DNA of 64,000 nt from Variovorax paradoxus (GCF_009498455.1 NZ_CP045644.1:3847001-3911000), one strand, 5' to 3'. Shown: positions 17,262-26,156, counted from the stretch's first letter. Made by a program: numbers and translations. The notes: generated by a model not told the origin, from the letters alone.

Positions 17262-18695
17262 ATGCGGCTTCTGCCCTCCGCCTGGTGCCGCCGTTGGCTG
17301 GCACCCTGGCTTCTCGCGCCCTGGCTGGCGGGCGCGGCGAGCGCGCAGCTCGTACCGCCGTCCGCACCCGCCGCACCGCTCTCGCTCGCCAGCGACCCCG
17401 CCGTGCTGGCCCGCACCGCGCTCGGCACCGAGCGCGGCACGCTGGTGGTCGGCGTGCTGCGCGGCGACAAGGCCGGCTACGGCATCGCCCACAACCCCGA
17501 GCCGCTGGTGGCACGCGCCATTGCGCCCGCCAGCGCGGAGCAGCCGATGTTCGAGATCGGCTCGGTCACCAAGGTCTTCACCGGCCTGCTGCTGGCGCAG
17601 GCCGTGGAGCGCGGCGACGTGGCGCTCGACGACAGCGTCGGCAAGCTGCTCGCCGGCCAGGCCGAAGGCGTGCCGCCCGCCGTGGCCGCGATCACGCTCA
17701 AGCAGCTCGTCACGCACACCGGCTGCCTGCCCGTGATGGCCGACGGCGTCACCGGCGGCGCCCCGCTGGCCGAGCAGTTCCGCAGCTTCGACCTGCCGAT
17801 GTTCTGGGCCGCGCTCGCGCGCATCCGCCTCACGGCCGTCGCGGCGCCGTGCGAGGCGCGCTACAGCAACTTCGGCATGGCGCTGCTCGGGCAGCTGCTG
17901 GCGTTGCGCTACGGCACCTCGTGGGGCGAGCTGGTGCGCGCGCGCATCACCGAACCGCTGGGCATGAACGACACCGTGATCCCGCTCGGCGACAAGGCCT
18001 CGCGCATGGCGCCGCCGTTCGCGGGCGACCAGCGCCAGCAGCGCTTCGACATGCATGCCTACGCTCCCGCCAGCGCACTGCGCTCGACCGCCGCCGACAT
18101 GCTGGCCTTCAGCCGCGCCATCCTCGCGGGCGCCCAGGGTCCGCTGGGCCCGGCCGGCGCACGCCTGCTCACGCCGCTCGCGCGCTACGAGGGCGCCGAG
18201 ATCGGCTATGCCGTGATGGTGCGCGGCCCCGAGACCGGCCGGCGCACCTACTACCACGCGGGCGTCACCGAGGGCTATCGCACGCTCTGGCTGCTCGCGC
18301 CCGACACCGGCGAAGCGCTCATCGTGCTCGCCAGCAACCAGCGCGCACCGCTGCAACCCGTGATGCTCGCCATCGGCAAGAGCCGCTACCCGGTGCCGAC
18401 CGCGGAAGTGCCGATCGATCCGAAGCGCCTGGCCGACTACGCGGGCGAGTTTCGCGTCGGCAAGTCGCAGGTGCTGGGCTTCACCGTGCGCGACGGGCGT
18501 TTGCTGGCGCGCGAATCGGGCAAGGCTTACAACGGGCTCACGCCCACCGGGCCTGATCGTTTTGCGGTGACGGCGATTGGTGCGCAGTTCGTGTTCCGGC
18601 GTGGTGAGGGCGGTGAAGTGAATGGGGTCACGCTGACGCAGGGTGGCAGCCGGCTTGAGGGGCGGCGGGTCGCGGCTGCTGTGCCGCAGGACTGA
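17262..18695 (+). CDS. Class C beta-lactamase-like serine hydrolase, secreted
   Basis: 477 residues with a Sec signal ending in AGAASAQL. The catalytic triad of the penicillin-binding/AmpC-like fold is visible: Ser101-Val-Thr-Lys104 in IGSVTKVF, Tyr201-Ser-Asn in RYSNFG, and His332-Ala-Gly in YYHAGVTEG. A C-terminal beta domain after residue 390 (LADYAGEFRVG) is the lipocalin-like DUF3471 type. Such proteins are usually esterases or D-amino-acid peptidases rather than resistance enzymes. The ATG follows the GAGGATTCCGACG segment. Convergent with the sigma factor gene, five bases apart. Confidence 0.87.
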   Translation: MRLLPSAWCRRWLAPWLLAPWLAGAASAQLVPPSAPAAPLSLASDPAVLARTALGTERGTLVVGVLRGDKAGYGIAHNPEPLVARAIAPASAEQPMFEIGSVTKVFTGLLLAQAVERGDVALDDSVGKLLAGQAEGVPPAVAAITLKQLVTHTGCLPVMADGVTGGAPLAEQFRSFDLPMFWAALARIRLTAVAAPCEARYSNFGMALLGQLLALRYGTSWGELVRARITEPLGMNDTVIPLGDKASRMAPPFAGDQRQQRFDMHAYAPASALRSTAADMLAFSRAILAGAQGPLGPAGARLLTPLARYEGAEIGYAVMVRGPETGRRTYYHAGVTEGYRTLWLLAPDTGEALIVLASNQRAPLQPVMLAIGKSRYPVPTAEVPIDPKRLADYAGEFRVGKSQVLGFTVRDGRLLARESGKAYNGLTPTGPDRFAVTAIGAQFVFRRGEGGEVNGVTLTQGGSRLEGRRVAAAVPQD

Positions 18696-18700
18696 TCCCC

Positions 18701-19933
18701 TCAGGCCCGTTCCGACATCGCGTGCAGGTACGCCCGCACCGCGCCATTGCTGCTCAACCCGATCGCCCGGTCATACGCCTGCCGCGCCGCCATGCGCGCG
18801 CCACCGGCCGCGAGCAGATGCGCACGCGCCGCCCAGAACGGCTGGTAGCTCGCCACCTCGTCCGACGGAATCGCATCGAGCGCGCGCAGCCCGGTTTCTG
18901 GCCCGCGCGCATTCGCCAGCGCACACGCCAGGCTGACCTGCGCGCCGATGCTCGGACGCAGCGCGAGCAGGCCTTCGTACAGTGACACCAGCACTTCCGG
19001 CGGCACCGGTGCGCCCGCGCGGCGTTCGCAGTGGGCCGACTGGATCGCGGCTTCGAGCTGGTACGGCCCGAGCGACTGCATGGCCGACGCTGTGCGCAGA
19101 TGGTGCTCGGCCTCGGCCAGCAGCGCGTGGTCCCAGCGCGTGATCTCCTGCTGGTCGAGCGGCACGTAGGCGCCGGCCTCGGTGCGGCGCGCGGCGGTGC
19201 GCGCCTCGCAGAACAGCATCAGCGCGAGCAGGCCGAGCGGTTCGGGTTCGGCGGGCATCAGGCGGCAGAGGATGCGGCCGAGGTCGATGGCCTCGGTCGT
19301 CAGGCCGCGGGGCAGGGCGTCGGCACCGTCGACGTCGTCCCAGCCGGTGCCGTAGGCGGCGTAGATGCCGTCGAGCACGTCGCGCAGCCGGTGCGGCAGG
19401 TCGCGCGCCTGCGGATATTCGAACGAGATGCCGGCCGCGCGGATGCGGGCCTTGGCGCGCACCAGCCGCTGGCCCAGCGCGGAGGGCGAGGTGAGGAACG
19501 CGCCGGCCATGCGCGCGGCGTCGAGGCCGAGCACAGTCTGCAGCATGAGCGGTGCGCGCGCGGCGGCGTCGATGGCCGGGTGCGCGCAGACAAAAAACAG
19601 GCGCAGCCGCTCGTCGGGCACGGTGGCGGCATCGGGGTCGGCCTCGTCCATCTCGCCCGCGAGCAGCAGCAGCGTCTGCGTGGCGTCGTCCTGCACGCGG
19701 CTGTGGCGCCAGGCGTCGAGCTTGCGGTGCCGCGCGACGCTCAGCAGCCAGGCGTCGGGCTGCACCGGCACGCCGTCGGCGGGCCAGCGTTCGAGCGCAC
19801 GCGCGAAGGCGTCGGCCAGGGCGTCTTCGGAGGCCGCGATGTCGTGCGTGCGTGCGGACAGGATGGCGAGCAGCCGCCCGTACGACTCGCGTGCCGCGCG
19901 TTCGGCGGCGTCATGTGCCGCCGGAGTGGTCAC
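18701..19933 (-). CDS. ECF42-like RNA polymerase sigma factor with C-terminal extension
   Basis: 410 residues, twice the size of a simple ECF sigma factor. Region 2 is near residues 15-70 (AFARALERWPADG, DAWLLSVARHRKLD), region 4 near 120-175, followed by a 200-residue helical extension (tetratricopeptide-like: LSLACALAN-type repeats) characteristic of ECF42. ECF42 genes sit next to DGPF-motif proteins, as here. I choose the GTG overlapping the stop of that upstream gene (GTGA), implying translational coupling. No anti-sigma factor is visible; in this group the extension is thought to control activity. Confidence 0.86.
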   Translation of the reverse strand: MTTPAAHDAAERAARESYGRLLAILSARTHDIAASEDALADAFARALERWPADGVPVQPDAWLLSVARHRKLDAWRHSRVQDDATQTLLLLAGEMDEADPDAATVPDERLRLFFVCAHPAIDAAARAPLMLQTVLGLDAARMAGAFLTSPSALGQRLVRAKARIRAAGISFEYPQARDLPHRLRDVLDGIYAAYGTGWDDVDGADALPRGLTTEAIDLGRILCRLMPAEPEPLGLLALMLFCEARTAARRTEAGAYVPLDQQEITRWDHALLAEAEHHLRTASAMQSLGPYQLEAAIQSAHCERRAGAPVPPEVLVSLYEGLLALRPSIGAQVSLACALANARGPETGLRALDAIPSDEVASYQPFWAARAHLLAAGGARMAARQAYDRAIGLSSNGAVRAYLHAMSERA

Positions 19934-20304
19934 GTCTGGCTCGTGGCCGCCGCTGCGGTGGCGGTGAAGACCGGCCGCACTTCGACACCGCCGCTGGCGG
20001 CGCAGGGGGCGCGCGCGGCCCATTCGAGCGCGGCGTCGAGGTCGGGCACGTCGACCACGAAGTAGCCGCCGAGCTGCTCTTTGGTGTCGGCGAAGGGGCC
20101 GTCCTGCACCTGGCGCTTGTCGCCGCGCACGCGCAGCGTGGTGCCGGTCATGGGCGGCAACAGGCCGTGGCCGCCGAGCGCGACGCCCGACTGGCGCACC
20201 GCATCGGCATACGCGACCCAGCTGGCGCGGTAGGCCTGCGACGAGGCGTCGTTGCGTTGTTCGAATTCGGCGGCGGGTTGGTAGAACATCAACATGTACT
20301 GCAT
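19930..20304 (-). CDS. DGPF/YCII-family protein, partner of the ECF42-like sigma factor
   Basis: 124 residues, small ferredoxin-like alpha/beta fold of the YCII superfamily. It begins MQYMLMFYQPAAEF and contains the name-giving motif in QVQDGPFADTKEQLGGYFVVDV near residue 65. The biochemical role of DGPF proteins is unknown; they are the regular first gene of ECF42 operons. GGAGAAACACC precedes the ATG. A candidate ECF42 promoter lies 52-78 bases upstream. Confidence 0.88.
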   Translation of the reverse strand: MQYMLMFYQPAAEFEQRNDASSQAYRASWVAYADAVRQSGVALGGHGLLPPMTGTTLRVRGDKRQVQDGPFADTKEQLGGYFVVDVPDLDAALEWAARAPCAASGGVEVRPVFTATAAAATSQT

Positions 20305-20355
20305 GGTGTTTCTCCGTGAAGGAAAAGCTTGCCGAGCAAGAGCGCTCACCACAAT

Positions 20356-20382
20356 GACGGCCCGCAACCGGTCATTTCGACA
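20356..20382 (-). promoter_or_regulatory. Candidate ECF42-type promoter (TGTCGA, 17 bp, CGTC)
   Basis: On the minus strand TGTCGA (20382-20377) is followed after exactly 17 bases by CGTC (20359-20356). This matches the promoter motif described for ECF42 factors in Streptomyces (TGTCGA in the -35 region, CGA/TC in the -10 region). It would drive the DGPF/sigma pair, giving autoregulation. Confidence 0.6.
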
Positions 20383-20438
20383 CCGGAACGGTGCCGAGCA
20401 GAAGATTCTTGTCCTGTTCGTCCTTTGGTGCAACGAGA

Positions 20439-20458
20439 GGCCCCGCGGCTGCGGGGCC
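20439..20458 (-). terminator. GC-rich hairpin after the oxidoreductase gene
   Basis: GGCCCCGC pairs with GCGGGGCC across a four-base loop, 15 bases past the oxidoreductase stop on the minus strand. Only a weak CTCTCGTTG follows, so termination strength is uncertain. Confidence 0.5.
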
Positions 20459-20472
20459 CGTTCAGCCGGTGC

Positions 20473-21834
20473 TCAGGCGGCGCGGGCGTGCACCGCGGGC
20501 GTGAACAGCGTTTCCATTTCCTGGCGCAGCCGGTAGGCGGCGGTGGTGGTGTCCATCGCCACGTCGGCCCAGCTCAGGCTCTGGCCCTTCTTCACGGGGC
20601 GCACGAGCTTGACGTTGTGCGCCAGCCCGAGCGGCAGGCCGCCCAGTCGCAGCGAGCGCTCGGCCGGCAGCAGCTTGCCCCAGACGGTGTAGCCGCCTTC
20701 GCCGTCGAGCATCTCGCCCGCCGCGAGGTCGCGCTTGGCGGTGGCGACCACGTCGGCGTTCCAGCCGGTGGCCACGCCGGTGGGCTCGCCGCGCAGCGCC
20801 ACGCTGGCGACCGACATGCCGACTTCGAGCCCGATCAGGTGCCAGCGCTTGTAGAGCGTGAAGTAGCGCCCGCTCGGGTCGGTGTGGGCGTTGTATTCCT
20901 CGAAGCAGTTCTTGATGTAGTCGGTCTCGGCCTCGACCGTGACCCACACGCCCATGCGGATGTCATACGGAATCTTGCGGCCGTCGGCTTCGAGCGACGA
21001 GATCACCTCGACCATGCCCTTGCGCTCCAGCACGCCGCCTTCGCTCTTCGGGCGCGTGACGAAGGGAATGTCTTCCACGCTCGCGGGCGGGTAGAGCAGG
21101 CCGTCGGAGGGCACGCCCAGGCCGGTGGCGTTGGCCACGGCCGAGCTTTCGATCGACGGTTTCGAGCCGTCGAGGAAGCTGTTGAACATCTTCGGGTTGA
21201 GCCCGCCGCGCTTCGCCTGCTCGGGCGTGAGGCCGTAGTTGCCCCACACCGTCTCGGGCGTCGATTCGGTGAAGTGCGGCAGCCACTTGTGGCCGCGCCC
21301 GGCCGCCACCACCGGAAAGCCGCAGGTGCGCGCCCAGTCGACCAGGTCGCAGATCAGCGCGGGCTGGTCGCCGAAGGCCAGCGAATACACCACGCCGGCC
21401 TGCTGCGCCTTGTGCGCGAGCAGCGGGCCGCAGAAGGCGTCGGCCTCGACCGTCACGTTGACCACGTGCTTGCCGTGTGCAAACGCATCCAGGCAATGGT
21501 CGACCGCGGCAATCGGGTTGCCGGTGCACTCGACCACGATGTCGATGCCGGGCTCGCGCGTCACGGCCTGCCAGTCGTCGGTGATCCAGGTGGCGCCGGT
21601 CTTCAGCGCCTCTTGTACCGAGGCGGCATTGCTGCGCTCGGCCTGCCAGCCCACGCGCTCCAGGTTGACGCGCGCGGCGGCGGGCGAAAGGTCGGCAATG
21701 GCGACCAGCTGCACGCCGGGCGTGCGCGGAATCTGCGCCAGGTACATGGCGCCGAACTTGCCGGCGCCGATCAGGCCGATGCGGATGGGGCGGCCTTCGG
21801 CGGCGCGTTGTTGCAGGCGGGTGTGCAGGCTCAT
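20473..21834 (-). CDS. NAD(P)-dependent homoserine-dehydrogenase-like oxidoreductase with C-terminal SAF domain
   Basis: 453 residues. The Rossmann motif IRIGLIGAGKFGAMYLAQI is at residues 17-35, and DIVVECTGNP near residue 105 is typical of homoserine-dehydrogenase-like enzymes. The C-terminal 80 residues (DLAAGEMLDGEGGYTVWGKL and VKKGQSLSWADV) form an SAF/antifreeze-like domain. The substrate is unknown. It is the third gene of a GntR, dioxygenase, oxidoreductase operon, five bases after the dioxygenase stop; a likely job is oxidation or reduction of the hydroxylated product. Confidence 0.82.
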   Translation of the reverse strand: MSLHTRLQQRAAEGRPIRIGLIGAGKFGAMYLAQIPRTPGVQLVAIADLSPAAARVNLERVGWQAERSNAASVQEALKTGATWITDDWQAVTREPGIDIVVECTGNPIAAVDHCLDAFAHGKHVVNVTVEADAFCGPLLAHKAQQAGVVYSLAFGDQPALICDLVDWARTCGFPVVAAGRGHKWLPHFTESTPETVWGNYGLTPEQAKRGGLNPKMFNSFLDGSKPSIESSAVANATGLGVPSDGLLYPPASVEDIPFVTRPKSEGGVLERKGMVEVISSLEADGRKIPYDIRMGVWVTVEAETDYIKNCFEEYNAHTDPSGRYFTLYKRWHLIGLEVGMSVASVALRGEPTGVATGWNADVVATAKRDLAAGEMLDGEGGYTVWGKLLPAERSLRLGGLPLGLAHNVKLVRPVKKGQSLSWADVAMDTTTAAYRLRQEMETLFTPAVHARAA

Positions 21835-21839
21835 GGTGT

Positions 21840-22715
21840 TCAGGCTTCCACGGAGTCGATGACGTCGAGCGAGGTGCGCAGCGCGCTCTCGGGCAGGCCG
21901 TCTTTCCACGGCACGTCGACGGGGTAGGGCTGGCGCAGGCAGTCGTCGGGCAGCATCTCGATCGGCGTGAAGTCGCGATGCGCGATGTACTCGGGCCGCT
22001 TGTGGCGGCGGATGTGGTTGCTGACCGCGCACAGGCTCAGGTACACCGCCACCCGGTTGAAGGGCGAGAGGTTGCTGCCCGAGGCATGCACCAGGCAGCT
22101 GTGGAACAGGATCATCGAACCGGCCGGCCCCTTGGGCGAAACGATGCCGCCTTGCGTGCCGCCGGCGCGATCGACCAGCTGGCGGATCAGGTCGTTGTCG
22201 ACCGTCCACAGCGGGTAGCTCGTGGTCGTGAGGTCATGCTTCGCATCGACCACGCCCTTGCGGTGGCTGCCCGGAATGAACATCAGCGGGCCGTTGTGCT
22301 CGGTCACTTCGTCGAGAAAGATCGCCACGTTCATTGCGCGCTCGGTGGGCATCAGGTCGTCGTTGAGCCAGGTGCCGTAGTCCTGGTGCCACTGCCACAC
22401 GTCGCCTTCGAAGGCCATCTTGCCGTTGATCTTGAACTGATGCATGTAGACCGCTTCGTCGAACAGGTCCATCACCGGCCCGACCATGCGCGGGTGCCGC
22501 GCCAGCCGCGCGAAGGGCTCGCTGATGAGGTGCGCGGCGAAGTTCGTGCGCACGGCGTCGGAGCCCTTTTCGCGCACGTTGAAGGCCGCGCGCTTGCTGT
22601 ACAGGTCGGGCACCGCCTCGGTCAGCACCTTCGTCTCTTCGGGTGAGAAGTGGCCGGGGAAGAACAGGTAGCCCTCGCGCTCGAACTGCGCGCGTTGCTC
22701 GGGGGTCAGCTTCAT
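21840..22715 (-). CDS. PhyH-family Fe(II)/2-oxoglutarate-dependent dioxygenase
   Basis: 291 residues. The iron-binding triad is His110-Gln-Asp112 in VWQWHQDYGTW and His210 in CLVHASGSNLSP; Arg221 in FNRVAVYLS should bind 2-oxoglutarate. It hydroxylates a small metabolite, as ectoine and proline hydroxylases do, but the closest substrate class cannot be fixed by eye. Its ATG overlaps the stop of the regulator gene (ATGA), tying the two together. Confidence 0.88.
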   Translation of the reverse strand: MKLTPEQRAQFEREGYLFFPGHFSPEETKVLTEAVPDLYSKRAAFNVREKGSDAVRTNFAAHLISEPFARLARHPRMVGPVMDLFDEAVYMHQFKINGKMAFEGDVWQWHQDYGTWLNDDLMPTERAMNVAIFLDEVTEHNGPLMFIPGSHRKGVVDAKHDLTTTSYPLWTVDNDLIRQLVDRAGGTQGGIVSPKGPAGSMILFHSCLVHASGSNLSPFNRVAVYLSLCAVSNHIRRHKRPEYIAHRDFTPIEMLPDDCLRQPYPVDVPWKDGLPESALRTSLDVIDSVEA

Positions 22716-23428
22716 GCTTTGTCTCCTTTTTTAGCGGGGGTTGCAGATGCGGATGCGGATGCCATGCGCGCCAGCTGCTGCGCGAGCCGCTCGGCCAGCG
22801 CATCGCTGGCGCACGAGACGTGCTCGTCGCTCAGGCGCGCGGCGCGTTCGACGTCGCCGGCGGCAATCGCGTCGGCAATGGCTTCGTGCTCGTCCCACAG
22901 CGATTCGCGCTGCGGCTCGGCCTGCAGCACCGCGCCCATCGCGCGGCGCAGGTGGCGCCAGTGCGGGTCGGCGCTCTGGCCGATCAGCGGGTTGCCCGAG
23001 GCGGCGTAGATGGCCTGGTGAAAGGCCACGTCGGCATCGATCATGGCTTCGACGTTGCGCCCGCGCGCCGCGCGCCGGCCGCGCTCCATGAGCTTCGGGT
23101 CGATGCGAAAGCGCTGCTGCGCCGCCAGCCGCGCGGCCAGCACGTCGAGTGCGCCGCGCACCTGGTAGACCTTGCGCATCGCCTCGGCCTCGAGTGGCGC
23201 CACCAGCACGCCGCGGCCGGGCGCGTCCTGCACGAAGCCGTCTTTCTTGAGCAGCCGCAGCGCCTGCAGCACCGGCTGGCGCGACACCGAAAGCCGCGCC
23301 GCGATGTCCTCCTGCGTGAGCCGCTCGCCCGGCGCGAGCGCGCCGCTGCTGATGGCGCCGAGCAGGGCGCGGTAGACCTGATCGACGAGGTCGGGAGCGA
23401 CTTCGATGCTGAGCAACTGGGCGGGCAT
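22712..23428 (-). CDS. GntR-family transcriptional regulator, FCD/FadR subfamily
   Basis: 238 residues: an N-terminal winged helix (LVDQVYRALLGAISSGALAPGERL, then IAARLSVSRQPVLQAL near residue 45) and a C-terminal all-helical FCD ligand domain with metal-binding residues around DADVAFHQAIYAASGN. First gene of the operon; the perfect palindrome 17 bases upstream is a typical autoregulatory FCD operator. The ligand is probably a carboxylate made or used by the operon. Confidence 0.9.
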   Translation of the reverse strand: MPAQLLSIEVAPDLVDQVYRALLGAISSGALAPGERLTQEDIAARLSVSRQPVLQALRLLKKDGFVQDAPGRGVLVAPLEAEAMRKVYQVRGALDVLAARLAAQQRFRIDPKLMERGRRAARGRNVEAMIDADVAFHQAIYAASGNPLIGQSADPHWRHLRRAMGAVLQAEPQRESLWDEHEAIADAIAAGDVERAARLSDEHVSCASDALAERLAQQLARMASASASATPAKKGDKA

Positions 23429-23444
23429 GAGGGGCCTTTTCTGA

Positions 23445-23460
23445 ACTCTGTATACAGAGT
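23445..23460. promoter_or_regulatory. 16-bp perfect palindrome, GntR-type operator
   Basis: ACTCTGTATACAGAGT is perfectly symmetric, with the TGTATACA core typical of FCD-type GntR sites, and lies between the regulator gene and the divergent threonine dehydratase. An outer repeat GAACTC...GAGTTC (23443-23448 and 23464-23469) surrounds it. It could control both directions. Confidence 0.75.
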
Positions 23461-23543
23461 ACGGAGTTCCGGCGCCGGACGCATCCCCGGGTTTTTACCC
23501 ATCGGGACTGCAAAAAAGGGGGCGCCGCCGCTAAGCTCGATGC

Positions 23544-24500
23544 ATGCAACTCCCTACCTACGACGACGTCATTGCCGCGGCCGCGCGGCTCGAAGGCCAT
23601 GCCCATCGCACGCCGGTGCTGCAATCGACCACCGCCAATGAACGCTGGGGCGCGCAGTTCTTCTTCAAGTGCGAGAACTTCCAGCGCATGGGTGCGTTCA
23701 AGTTCCGCGGTGCGTTCAACGCGCTGTCGAAGTTCGATGCGGCGCAGCGCCAGGGTGGCGTGATCGCGTTCTCGTCAGGCAACCACGCGCAGGCCATCGC
23801 GCTGTCGGCGCGGCTCTTGTCGATGCCGGCCGTGATCGTCATGCCCAAGGACGCGCCCGCCGCCAAGGTCGCGGCCACCAAGGGCTACGGCGCCGAAGTG
23901 GTCATGTACGACCGCTTCACCGAAGACCGCGAGGCGCTGACGAGGCGGCTCGCGCAGGAACGCGGCATGACGATGATTCCGCCCTACGACCACCCCGATG
24001 TGCTGACGGGCCAGGGCACGGCGGTGAAGGAACTCATCGAAGAGACGGGTCCGCTCGACCACCTGTTTGTGTGCCTCGGCGGCGGCGGGCTGCTGTCGGG
24101 CTCGGCCCTGTCGGCGCGCGCACTGTCGCCCGAGTGCAAGGTCTACGGCGTGGAGCCCGAGGCCGGCAACGACGGCCAGCAGTCGCTGCGCACCGGGAAG
24201 ATCGTGCACATCGAAACGCCCAAGACCATCGCCGACGGCGCGCAGACGCAGCATCTGGGCGCGTACACCTTCGGCATCATCCAGCGCGATGTCGACGACA
24301 TCTTCACCGTCACCGACGAGCAGCTCGTCGAGGCGATGCGCTTCTTCGCCGAGCGCATGAAGATGGTGGTGGAACCGACGGGGTGCCTCGCGTTCGCGGG
24401 TGCCATTGCAGCTGCGAAGGCCATCGAAGGCCAGCGCGTGGGCATCGTGATCAGCGGTGGGAACGTCGACCTGTCGCGCTACGCGTCACTGATCAGCTGA
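23544..24500 (+). CDS. Threonine/serine dehydratase family PLP enzyme
   Basis: 318 residues, fold-type II. The PLP lysine is Lys53 in GAFKFRGAFNA, and the phosphate loop is LGGGGLLSGSAL near residue 180. There is no C-terminal ACT regulatory domain, so it is a catabolic or substrate-specialised form; threo-3-hydroxyaspartate ammonia-lyase belongs to the same size class. Divergent from the GntR/PhyH operon with the palindromic operator between; if co-controlled it might deaminate a hydroxy-amino acid made by the dioxygenase (inference). Confidence 0.87.
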   Translation: MQLPTYDDVIAAAARLEGHAHRTPVLQSTTANERWGAQFFFKCENFQRMGAFKFRGAFNALSKFDAAQRQGGVIAFSSGNHAQAIALSARLLSMPAVIVMPKDAPAAKVAATKGYGAEVVMYDRFTEDREALTRRLAQERGMTMIPPYDHPDVLTGQGTAVKELIEETGPLDHLFVCLGGGGLLSGSALSARALSPECKVYGVEPEAGNDGQQSLRTGKIVHIETPKTIADGAQTQHLGAYTFGIIQRDVDDIFTVTDEQLVEAMRFFAERMKMVVEPTGCLAFAGAIAAAKAIEGQRVGIVISGGNVDLSRYASLIS

Positions 24501-24507
24501 TTCTTTT

Positions 24508-25158
24508 TCAGGCCCGGATACCGCTCACTGTCAGGTGCAGCAAGCGGTCCGCACGCGCCGCCGCACTCTCCGAGTGCGTGACCAGCACCAGCGACGCGCC
24601 ATGCTCGCGTGTCTGGCCGATCAGCAGGTCCATCACCTTCGCGGCGGTGGACGGGTCGAGGTTGCCGGTGGGCTCGTCCGCGAGCAGCAGCGCGGGCCGG
24701 TGCACGAGCGCACGCGCGATCGCGACGCGCTGCAGCTGACCGCCTGACAGTGTCTGCGGCAGCCGCGCGCCCATGCCGGGCAGGCCGACGGCTTCGAGCA
24801 TGTGGGCCACGCGTGCGTCTTCGCGCGGACGGCCGAGCAACATCAGCGGCAGCGACACGTTCTGCGCCACGTCGAGGTGCGGCAGCACATGGAAGGCCTG
24901 GAACACGAAGCCGACGTGCTGGCGGCGCCAGAGCGCGCGCGCCTCGCCGTCGAGCGCGCCGATGTCGGTGCCGTCGTGCGACACGCTGCCTTCGTCCCAG
25001 CTGTCGAGGCCGGCCATGCAGTTGAGCAAGGTCGACTTGCCCACGCCCGATTCGCCGACGATGGCGACGAACTCGCCGGGCGCGACCTGCAAGCTCACGT
25101 GTTCGAAGACGGGCGCGTCGCCGTAGTGCTTGCCGAGGTTGGAGAGGAGCAGGGTCAT
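24508..25158 (-). CDS. LolD/MacB-type ABC transporter ATP-binding protein
   Basis: 216 residues. Walker [12 protein letters not shown] near residue 35, Q-loop [13 protein letters not shown], signature [17 protein letters not shown], Walker [15 protein letters not shown] and the H-loop [27 protein letters not shown] is typical of ATPases paired with FtsX/MacB permeases. No permease is adjacent; the two-domain FtsX permease at 14611-17196 on the same strand is the natural partner. It overlaps the end of miaA by ATGA and ends eight bases from the convergent dehydratase. Confidence 0.9.
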   Translation of the reverse strand: MTLLLSNLGKHYGDAPVFEHVSLQVAPGEFVAIVGESGVGKSTLLNCMAGLDSWDEGSVSHDGTDIGALDGEARALWRRQHVGFVFQAFHVLPHLDVAQNVSLPLMLLGRPREDARVAHMLEAVGLPGMGARLPQTLSGGQLQRVAIARALVHRPALLLADEPTGNLDPSTAAKVMDLLIGQTREHGASLVLVTHSESAAARADRLLHLTVSGIRA

Positions 25159-26156
25159 GCGGGCGTCGCCTCGCGTGCGATGTGGGCGATGTGCTGCACG
25201 GCGGTCTGCACCGCGTCGGGCGCATCGCAGGCGATGACGGTGCGCTGCGGCATGCTGCGCAGCCAGGTGATCTGCCGCTTGGCGAGCTGGCGCGTGGCGG
25301 CGATGCCGCGTTCGCGCAGTTCGTTCAGGGCCTTGGCATCGGGCGGTGCGTCGCCGCAGGCGTCGAACATGTCCCAGGCCTGGCGGTAGCCGACGCAGCG
25401 CATCGAGGGCAGGTCGGGGGACAGGTCGCCGCGCGCGCGCAGCGCCTTCACCTCGTCGAGAAAACCGGCGGCGAGCATGGCGTCGAAGCGCTCGGCGATG
25501 CGGCCGTGCAGCCAGGCGCGGTCCTCGGGTTCGAGCGACACGAGCACGCCGCCGTCGACGGCCTTGGCCGCCTTGGTGTCGCTCGCATGGAAGCTCGACA
25601 GCGGCTGGCCGCTGCTTTCCCACACCTCGAGCGCGCGCTGGATGCGCTGGCTGTCTTGCGGTGCAAGCCGCGCGGCGGTGACGGGATCGACCTGCGCGAG
25701 CCGCGCATGCATGGCGGGCCAGCCGAGTGTGGCGGCTTCGGCGTCGAGGCGCGCGCGCACGGAGGGGTCGGCAGCGGGCATGGCGTCGATGCCGTCGAAC
25801 AGCGCCTTGAAGTACAGCATGGTGCCGCCCACGAGCAGCGGCAGCGCGCCGCGCGCGCGGATGGCGTCGATGAGCCGTGTGGCGTCGGCCACGAAGGCGG
25901 CGGCGCTGTAGCTGTCGCGCGCATCGAGGATGTCGATCAGGTGGTGCGGCACGGCGGCTTGCTCGGCGGCGGTGGGCTTGGCGGTGCCGATGTCCATGTC
26001 GCGGTAGACCAGCGCCGAATCGACGCTGACGATCTCGACCGGCTGCAATTGCGCAACGGCCAGGGCCACGGCGGTCTTGCCGGACGCGGTGGGGCCGGCG
26101 AGCGCGATGTAGCGCGGGGGAACAGGGAAGCGGGGGGCATGCGTCGAGGGTAGCAA
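25155..26156 (-). CDS. miaA: tRNA dimethylallyltransferase MiaA
   Basis: 333 residues, typical length. MiaA transfers a dimethylallyl group to N6 of A37 in tRNAs reading UNN codons. The P-loop [13 protein letters not shown] is at residues 20-32, followed by [16 protein letters not shown] and the [17 protein letters not shown] segment. The only usable start is a TTG with no strong Shine-Dalgarno, since no ATG or GTG lies between the upstream stop and the P-loop in this frame; expression may be low. It is followed by the overlapping ABC ATPase gene. Confidence 0.95.
   Translation of the reverse strand: MLPSTHAPRFPVPPRYIALAGPTASGKTAVALAVAQLQPVEIVSVDSALVYRDMDIGTAKPTAAEQAAVPHHLIDILDARDSYSAAAFVADATRLIDAIRARGALPLLVGGTMLYFKALFDGIDAMPAADPSVRARLDAEAATLGWPAMHARLAQVDPVTAARLAPQDSQRIQRALEVWESSGQPLSSFHASDTKAAKAVDGGVLVSLEPEDRAWLHGRIAERFDAMLAAGFLDEVKALRARGDLSPDLPSMRCVGYRQAWDMFDACGDAPPDAKALNELRERGIAATRQLAKRQITWLRSMPQRTVIACDAPDAVQTAVQHIAHIAREATPA

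Noticed and set aside
15121..17736. 871-codon open frame on the plus strand
   Set aside because: Antisense to the FtsX permease, which has clear membrane segments; the frame has only composition-driven Arg/Ala/Gln content.
22741..22764. Short GATGCG-like tandem repeat near the end of the GntR gene
   Set aside because: It encodes the Ala/Ser-rich tail of the regulator and is a local low-complexity stretch, not a CRISPR or regulatory repeat.
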